A stretch of DNA of 64,000 nt, from NCBI GenBank assembly GCA_047967505.1, contig CM106539.1. The stretch is one strand, 5' to 3'. Each line of letters begins with the position of its first letter. The first letter of the stretch is position 1. Under the pieces are notes generated by a model, which was not told the origin of the DNA, did not search any database, and saw nothing but the letters and a program-made list of their open reading frames with translations. The DNA is from Dipteris shenzhenensis. Taxonomy: Eukaryota > Polypodiophyta > Polypodiopsida > Gleicheniales. This document shows positions 57,593-64,000 of this stretch, piece by piece. The position numbers and the translations under genes were made by a program.

Positions 57593-57798
57593 GCTCTCTC
57601 TCTCTGTGTCTCTCTCACACGCACACACACCTCCATAGCTCACTTGCTTCCTTCTCCACCATCTCGTGCCAATCCTCCCTCCCTCCCTCCCTTAGATTCT
57701 CCCTCAGATATTGCCCTTCAAAATCCTCCCTCATTTCTTTCCCTTGCCTCCCAGCTCCACATCCTCCAGCACCTCTCTCTTTCTTCCTCATCCTGCCC

Positions 57799-60665
57799 AT
57801 GGACCTCCCCCACTCCTGTCTTGACTTTCCCCGTTGCCTCCTTGCTCTTGCCGTCTTCCGTGACACCCGCAAAGCAGGTCCGTTTCTCTCCCTCTCTGCA
57901 CTTTGTAACGTCACAAGAGCCAGCCCTCTACGTCGGCCTCTTTGCATAACGGGACGTCCTCCTTGCTTGCTTTCTTGTTGCGCATTATCGTCTCACCCTT
58001 CCTGCTTTCTCACAGATTTTTCGCTGCATTTCGTGCAGAGTATATAAGAAGCATTCACCTTTACGATCAACATGGCACCGTGTTTTCGATTCAGCAGGAG
58101 TTCCTGCTCAATCCAGGGGATTACTCTCGCGTAGGCCAGCCCATCCCCTCGGCATGCTTCCGCACCTTCACAGCTCTCAAATTGAAGCAGTACATCATCG
58201 CCCTCAAGAAGATGCAAGAGAGCGATGGGTGGAAAAGCGTGCTTGAATTCCGAAGCGATTGTCCTAACGAGACCACCATGATAGCGTTGCTCAGTCCCTC
58301 CAGGTCTTGCAAGAATCAACACTGCAGTCACTGTAAGAAGCATTCTTAGCGCTTACGGGTGTTGAAAGCTTCCATTTTCTGATGACTTCGCTGATTCCTT
58401 TCTCTGTAGAAATGCTGAATGGAAGAACATACCCTCCCTAGCTCACGATCTTCGATTAGTTGAGGCTGCTGCGGCAAACTCTCAAAGCTTCGACTCTACT
58501 TTGGGGTCAACATCTTGTACGTTTGTAACTGACATTGGAGATGGCCGCAGCGAAGAGAACTCAACCGTGAAAAGCTCGTGTTGGACGCTTCCAACCCTAT
58601 CCATCTCTTCGGAAGCATTCTCGGAGAGCGAAATTCCTGGTCTGGAAACACCAGACAGAACCCCTCAAGCTCTTCGGTCGGATATATGGCACGAGTGGGG
58701 GTCTGATTTAGAACTGGCAAGTCCTCGGATTTCTTCAACGCTTGTGCTGGGGACATGGCGAACCAGCTTTGCAGACCTGAATCAAGGTATTCAACTCCCA
58801 GCGTCGTTGCGTTGGAATCCCGAAAGAATTTATGTTCTCTACTGTATGGTCGCATTGATAATTGTATCGAACCTAGAAGCGCTAATGAGGATCCATACGA
58901 TCCCTATGTTGCAGCAACCTTGAATTCTTCAAGCCCTACTTCGTCGTCGTTTGCAAGCCAAAATGCAGCGGATCCATCTCTTTGGAGCCCCTCCCTCCTA
59001 GACTTAAACTTGCATGTCCCAGACTTTCCGTTAGAGGAGGAGACAGCAGGCAGTGGCGTTCTTAACCTTGAGCTCGGCACATCAGCGAGTCTCCAAGTTT
59101 CCGCCATGACAGAAGCGCAGGACCGCGAAATGGATTGTTTTTCCCTTGATTGTTTTGGGCTGGAGAGTCCTCTCGCTAGCATGTACGCAAGTGACTGCAA
59201 CAGGAAACAATCGCCCACATCTCGGTGCAGCGATCATAGCATCGGATCAATGCCGAGGGACCAGGAAGCCGGACAAGATCTCACTCTGGCGCAAATATTG
59301 TCCCCGTCAGAATTCAGTATCCAAAATTCTACGTCAAATGCAAGCGGTCTATTTCAGGAGAACGCCAATTCTTCAGCAACATCGAGTGATGTACGCTGGG
59401 GGGATGGACGAGATCACCTGAAACTTTTCGGCAAACCGTTTCAGGACTTCGGCGACTCTCCCGCAACATCAAGCGATCGTCACTGGAGCGGAAGGCCAAC
59501 CAGGAGGAGCACTCCGGGCCGGCAGAATTCGGAGGTGCATTCGTTACAAAGGTCAGGTACATGCGACAGGATTACAGAGATATCTCTGCAGGAGCTCTCC
59601 CAGTACTTCAACATGCCTATTATGCAAGCTTCGAAGGAGCTCAAGGTCGGCCTCACAGTCTTGAAGAAGAGGTGCAGGGAATTCGGCATTCCTCGTTGGC
59701 CGCACAGGAAGATGAAGAGCCTAGAGAGCCTCATCAACAACATTCAGGTATTTGTACTCTCCAATTCAGACGATCCATGGACCTTCTCTTCATTTCAAGC
59801 TTCGCCTCCTGTGCACGTACTCAGTCTCTAGCTGGTCTCGCCGCTGATTCTTCTCAAGGTGTCGCAAAGTCTTCTTTAGAGACGCATTTGATTGTCCCGG
59901 TGATTTCGTTTGTCAGTTGTAGACCTGTTCTGCTATCCTTTGTTCGCCTGATGGCTGTACTTACACGAGCTAGAAGCAGCAGTTCGTTTCAGTCAAAAAC
60001 ATGACGCTTGATCAGTATCAGAGCAACTCACGACGTGCCGTTTGGGGTGGCTCATGAGTATCGGCCAGAGCGTTTGCCGATCGGGTTCAGTAGTGCAAGG
60101 TTTTTCTGCCATGCTGAAAAAATGACCCGAGAGAAGTGGTGAATTGGTCATGATCGCGGAGGCTCTGCCTAAGCTGGCGTCTTGGCTTCGCGAGTGTAAG
60201 ATTGTTACAATGGGAGGACGTGATTGACACTGATGAGCTGCTGATGTTTTTTACGTTTTGCAATCTTGTGTTGGATGTTACCGTGAATCCGTGATGTCGT
60301 CTGTCAGTGATTGTAGTTGTACTCTGTTTCGTTTGATTTTTCAAGCGAGCTACGAATAGCCAACACGTTGTTGACTGATTGATCTGTGGCAGGATCTGGC
60401 AAGGGATCAAGGCGTAAAGACCTCCCCCAGGGTGCTGAATGCCGTGAAGGAGTTGGAAGAACAGAAGAAATTGATGGAGGAGCAGCCAGGGGCGGACCTG
60501 GCAGAGAGGACCAAGCGTCTGAGGCAGGCGTGTTTCAAAGCGAGCTACAAAAGGAGGAGGAACTCGCAAGCTCATCCGAGCTCATCGCCATCGCCGATGG
60601 ATCATCAGCAACCCATTTCTCAAAATCTGTCCCTAATCTCCTCTGATTTTCTGGCCTGCCGCTGA
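57799..60665 (+). CDS. RKD: RWP-RK domain transcription factor, RKD type (five exons)
   Basis: Predicted exons are 57,799-57,877, 58,039-58,303, 58,410-58,786, 58,915-59,747 and 60,393-60,665, with GT-AG introns of 161, 106, 128 and 645 bp. Phases 1, 2, 1, 0 agree at every junction; the product is 608 residues. Residues 460-518 form the RWP-RK domain (SLQELSQYFNMP, then KKRCREFGIPRWPHRK); RWPHRK (about 501-506) is the DNA-contacting signature. Exon 5 adds a Leu/Glu/Lys coiled coil and a basic TKRLRQACFKASYKRRR. There is no PB1 domain, so it is RKD rather than NLP. The N-terminus (LLALAVFRDTRKA, SIHLYDQHG, FRTFTALKLKQYI) resembles that of long RKD5-like proteins as I recall them. RKD proteins act in the nucleus and control egg, gamete or embryo programmes. 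The start ATG is the only one in frame before exon 1 ends. The donor at 58,304 (CAG|GTCTTG) is weaker than a nearby GTAAGA but is the only one that keeps the frame. Most uncertain: exon 1 and that donor. Confidence 0.9.
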
Positions 60666-61089
60666 TACAACTGCGGGGCTCCCTTCTGTCCAAAACCCAT
60701 CACGTTTTAGCTTAATTCTACGTCTGCTTTCATCTTGTTGCTAGCTTGTTTTCTTTTTTCCGGCATCTCCATTGTATCGATCTCCATTTGCTGCATGTAT
60801 ATACAGTTCTCCTTTCGCCTTGTGGGAATGTAACTACAAGTCTGAACAGAATGAGCTGGATTCGACGATCCTGAGCACATTGAGAATTTGATCATGAGTA
60901 TTAACACAGATCGTTCTGGCATAAACTCGAGCCTATTGTCCTCTTTGATTGCTGTCAAATTCAGCAGCGAATAATTTGCTGCCATCCTAGATCCTCTTTC
61001 TGTTGTGTCATATTTTGACGATGCAGAACAGATGCTGCTTTCCTAGTATGAGCCCGCCCATGGTGCTCCTCTTAAAAATGCTGGCTCTT
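60666..61089 (+). other. 3' untranslated region and downstream flank of RKD
   Basis: T-rich sequence follows the TGA (60,663-60,665). No canonical AATAAA is obvious within 250 bp; a near match, GAATAATTTG, lies at about 60,968. The polyadenylation site is not resolved. Confidence 0.5.
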
Positions 61090-61370
61090 TATGAAGATAA
61101 TGTGTCGCTCTCACGGGATTGAAAGAGTTGATGATGTTCCTGTTGAGCAACGTGCGCCCAACAGCTGCTGCTTCCTAGCTTGTTGGATATTCGATCGCTG
61201 TCAGGTCATTGCTATGCAGATGATGTCTCGCTCTTATATGATACATCTGATTGAAGTTTCACTAGAGCAAAATTGTAGATGTTGGATCTCTCTCAGTTCA
61301 CTGCTATGAAACTGATGTCGCTCGCTCTTATACGATACATCGGATTGAAAGATTCGATCGAGCATCGCCC
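61090..61370. repeat. Degenerate three-copy tandem repeat downstream of RKD
   Basis: TATGAAGATAATGTGTCGCTC (61,090), TATGCAGATGATGTCTCGCTC (61,213) and TATGAAACTGATGTCGCTCGCTC (61,304) start three copies, each followed by a GATTGAA...GAGCA phrase. Spacing is 123 and 91 bp because of indels. Confidence 0.8.
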
Positions 61371-64000
61371 TCTCGTGTGTCTTATGAATCATGAGCTACA
61401 ACTAAATTTGACCTCTAAAATAAGCAATGCTAAAACAAGCAATGAATCAATCAATCTCTCTCTCTCTCCCCCGCGTTCTTGGGAGCGTGCCTTGTTCTAA
61501 AGATCGTTTTTACAATAGAAACCTTAAGTTCAACATTTTTCTTAACAGATACAAGAAGCTTGAAGTTCAAAATTTTTAAGATTTATGGGTGTAAGCAGTT
61601 TAAGGTTTTCTAAATAGCATGTCAAGGTTTACTAAATGGCATGTCATGGACATTGCTTGGTAGCTTAACGGGCGTATACAAATGCAAAAAGTCTTGTGTT
61701 TTTTAATATTATTGGTTTCTCTTATATAAAATTTAAAAATTCAATCGTTACTCACACTTCTCCAAGATAGTTAACTTAATTAACACTAGTTTGGTAAAGG
61801 GAAATTAAAGTGTCCTAAGGCATAAAAATGTCTTGCTAAGTGGCCATGTTTGAGGAATTTTCATGACATGCAATGATTTTTCATATCCTATCTTTATCAT
61901 GTCCTTTCTTATGATCATAAATTTAATTTAAAAACATTGTAAGTTATAATTTCGTGTCCTAGGATTAAATTTTATAGAATTTGTCCACCCTAAAATCCTG
62001 GTGGTCAAAACAACAGCTTTAAATTTTGTGGAAATTGGGTCTTACAAGTTCTGAATGCGTATTTTTTTGGATCTATAAAATTATAATCATTGCTATATGG
62101 ACAAAAGCATCCTGTTTGAATAAAAGAGTCCAAAATTTAGGGAAAAGAGTCCAAATTTTAGGGATGTCTCTAGGATCTGATTGCCATTTTCTCTTATTTT
62201 TGTTGTTAAACAGATTTAAAATGACTCGTAATGAGTGACTTTTTTCTCAAAATAGATATTTGTATTTTAAGGTTTCTATATATGGATGGAAAATTCTATG
62301 TATATCAAAGATAATGTTACATTTTTCAAGTCCTTAAATTGGCTGAATGTGAGAGTTTTATCATCTTTTTTTGAGTCTATGCAAATGAGGAATTATAATA
62401 CTTGAGCCTAGAGTTGAGCCTAGAGAGTGATATAGTGTAAAGTTAAAGGTAATATATTCCTTAAGAAAAGTTTCAGGTCATGTATGGTTATACATAGGGT
62501 TGTACATAGTAACATGGGTTATATAAGATATATTCCCACACTTTTATAGTATTATAAGGCCATTAGGGAGATATACAAGGTTTCAATGGTGCAGAAGCTC
62601 CATTATATTGGACTAAGAGCTTTTGAAACCTAATTGAATGGTTAAAAAATGATTACTCATGATTTGATGTTATATCATATTGTGTAAAACAAAATTTCAA
62701 GGTTTAAAATTTGTTGAAGTCAAAACGGCAACCATGCAAGTTTTGCAAAGAAAATGGAGGCTCTGTAATAGCTTTTTCTCTATGGAATTATTTTTGCCAT
62801 GTTCTTGAACAAGTCAACAATATATGTCTTGAAGGGTACTTACATTGGATAGAGGTCCAAACCAGTAAAAAACAAATTTGGAGCCCTAAAAAGGACACTT
62901 TTATGTCCTGTTCAGCTACTAAACTAGTATTAAAGGTGTGTTTTATGTTACGTTCAGGTCTTTTTTGAAAGTCAGTTACTCTCACATCTACCATGTCTTC
63001 TCATGCAATCCTCTAACTCTCTCTAACAAACATGTCAGAGGTAGCCATGTTCATTTCTCCATTTCTGCAGAGATGGTGGACATAATTCTTTCCTTGACAT
63101 CTCTCCTCTGCCTTTCCAAATCTAGCATGCATGCATCTATCGCCTTAATTACTTTCTTTCCCTTTACTTAGGATGTTTGTTGTTCTTTTTATAGATAATT
63201 TTCTTCAAATATACATATTAACAAGTCCACCTATGTCACTCTTTCTCTCACTCTCTTCTCTCTTACTCTCGATTCCCTCGAAAGCATGGGCATTATACCT
63301 TACTTCCATAGGCTGATATTGGAGGAGAACAGAGATGATTCCCAAGCAGAATTGGAATATTTATGGAACAAGATTCACATATTGTATTCTTCATGTGCCG
63401 TTTAATTTGAATGTAAGCTCACTTTCATTTATTGTAGGATTTTGTAGAGAAGAAAATTCAAGAAATCATAGCATGTGGGAGGAGGACCTTGAATCAAATA
63501 CAATTATTTCTCAGTACGAGGCCCACAAAAAGAGAGCACAATGAGAAATAACAAGCACAAAGGGAGAGTAATTGAGGAAGATTAACAAATCCATAAAGCA
63601 ATGAATCGTCCTTTAAATGATCAAGACAATGCCTAATGCATGTGAAAATCATTTTTGGTTTTTTTTTTTTTTGGGTAGATTGAGTTGTTTCATAGCTTCA
63701 AAGCTTGTCATCCTAAAGGCAAATTAGTAGCATCATTTGAGTCATTAGAGCCTTTCTTTATTCGTCAAGTCAAGGATATCTATATACATGTTGCTGTGAA
63801 TATCACATTCATATGTCTTTCTTGAAGGATTCTCTCAACCACATGCATTCTCAAAATTTTGGTCTCCATGCATGTGGATGTCGATGCAGATGTAAGGTCT
63901 GTGCAAGACAAGGTATAAGCATGGCATGTTCATTTGGAGTTCATGCTTTCAATGGTGTCACACAATCATGGGAGTCAATAGTCTACCCAAATCCGGAAGA
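61371..64000. other. AT-rich intergenic DNA, no gene seen
   Basis: Composition returns to AT-rich. Small features are (TC)n at about 61,458-61,471, a doubled AAGAGTCCAAAATTTAGGGA near 62,125-62,165, a T run at 63,659-63,673 and pyrimidine-rich text at 63,235-63,275. Frames of 60-85 residues lack motifs. Confidence 0.5.

Larger units (their letters stand above)
56431..57798 (+). promoter_or_regulatory. Promoter and 5' leader region of the RKD gene
   Basis: GC rises sharply from about 56,450. The region holds (CGT)9 at 57,075-57,102, GCTGCTGCTGCTGCAGCTGC near 57,188, several CT runs (57,236-57,250; 57,345-57,410; 57,430-57,495; 57,594-57,607) and a C19 run at 57,574-57,592. CT-rich stretches just upstream of the start are common in plant core promoters and leaders. 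CTATATC near 57,503 is the best TATA candidate but weak. The transcription start is not resolved. Confidence 0.55.

Noticed and set aside
57644-57949. 101-residue frame as a longer RKD first exon
   Set aside because: It is in a different frame from LLALAVFRDTRKA, and its Pro/Ser/Leu text derives from the CT-rich leader.
57878-58015. Acceptor at 58,015 (CTCACAG) for RKD exon 2
   Set aside because: Its phase does not match the exon 1 donor; the acceptor at 58,038 does and gives a sensible sequence.
58333-58409. GTAAGA donor at 58,333 as main exon 2 boundary in RKD
   Set aside because: Joining to the acceptor at 58,409 creates an in-frame TAA; the donor at 58,304 keeps the frame. Kept as a possible alternative splice in findings.
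58755-58914. In-frame upstream extension of exon 4 from the ATG at 58,755
   Set aside because: 58,787-58,914 has good donor and acceptor sites, and only removal of it links two coding frames with matching phase.
1-64000. tRNA, rRNA or snRNA genes
   Set aside because: I saw none by eye; a covariance-model search would be needed to exclude short ones.

Overview
This window looks like nuclear DNA from a land plant with a large, repeat-dense, AT-rich genome. The support is one intron-containing plant transcription factor gene of the RWP-RK (RKD) type, several plant-style Ty1/copia elements, a Ty3/gypsy relative, a LINE remnant, a short element with direct terminal repeats, and many microsatellites and tandem duplications. 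A fern or gymnosperm would fit, but the sequence alone does not settle the lineage.

Layout. 1-20,735 is repeat-rich and has no intact gene. It holds two short-period tandem arrays (1.36-2.3 kb), a foldback (3.07-3.25 kb), several two- or three-copy tandem duplications, a terminal-inverted-repeat element (11.35 kb), and a 3.9 kb AT-rich satellite with nested periodicity (12.7-16.6 kb) that carries its own insertion. The satellite is flanked by two degenerate coding remnants on the minus strand. 20,736-26,624 is a complete minus-strand copia element with 172-bp LTRs, a methionine-tRNA primer site and a dead gag-pol. 26.6-35.6 kb holds a pyrimidine-rich dispersed repeat, a 2.4 kb region of more balanced GC with no recognised gene, the 3' half of a LINE (minus), and a TRIM-like element with primer site and polypurine tract but no coding capacity. 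35,610-44,942 is a gypsy-type element with gag and protease, no visible reverse transcriptase or integrase, and an extra coiled-coil ORF in their place. Its right LTR is cut off inside a CCT tract and abuts a second minus-strand copia remnant (44,943-47,600). 47.6-56.2 kb is AT-rich and contains three more terminal-inverted-repeat elements and alternating purine-pyrimidine tracts. A 0.2 kb copia integrase scrap lies at 56.2 kb.

The only gene that appears functional is the RKD gene, 57,799-60,665 (+). It has five exons whose splice phases all agree, giving a predicted 608-residue protein with the RWP-RK DNA-binding domain near residues 460-518 followed by a basic coiled coil. Its upstream region is rich in CT, CGT and C runs; downstream lies a degenerate three-copy repeat and then AT-rich sequence without a gene.

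The strongest leads for something undescribed are the gag-protease-coiled-coil element, the 8-bp-duplication TIR family, the nested satellite that seems to split an old ORF, and the fact that every internal stop in the copia gag-pol can be explained by C-to-T change of glutamine codons.
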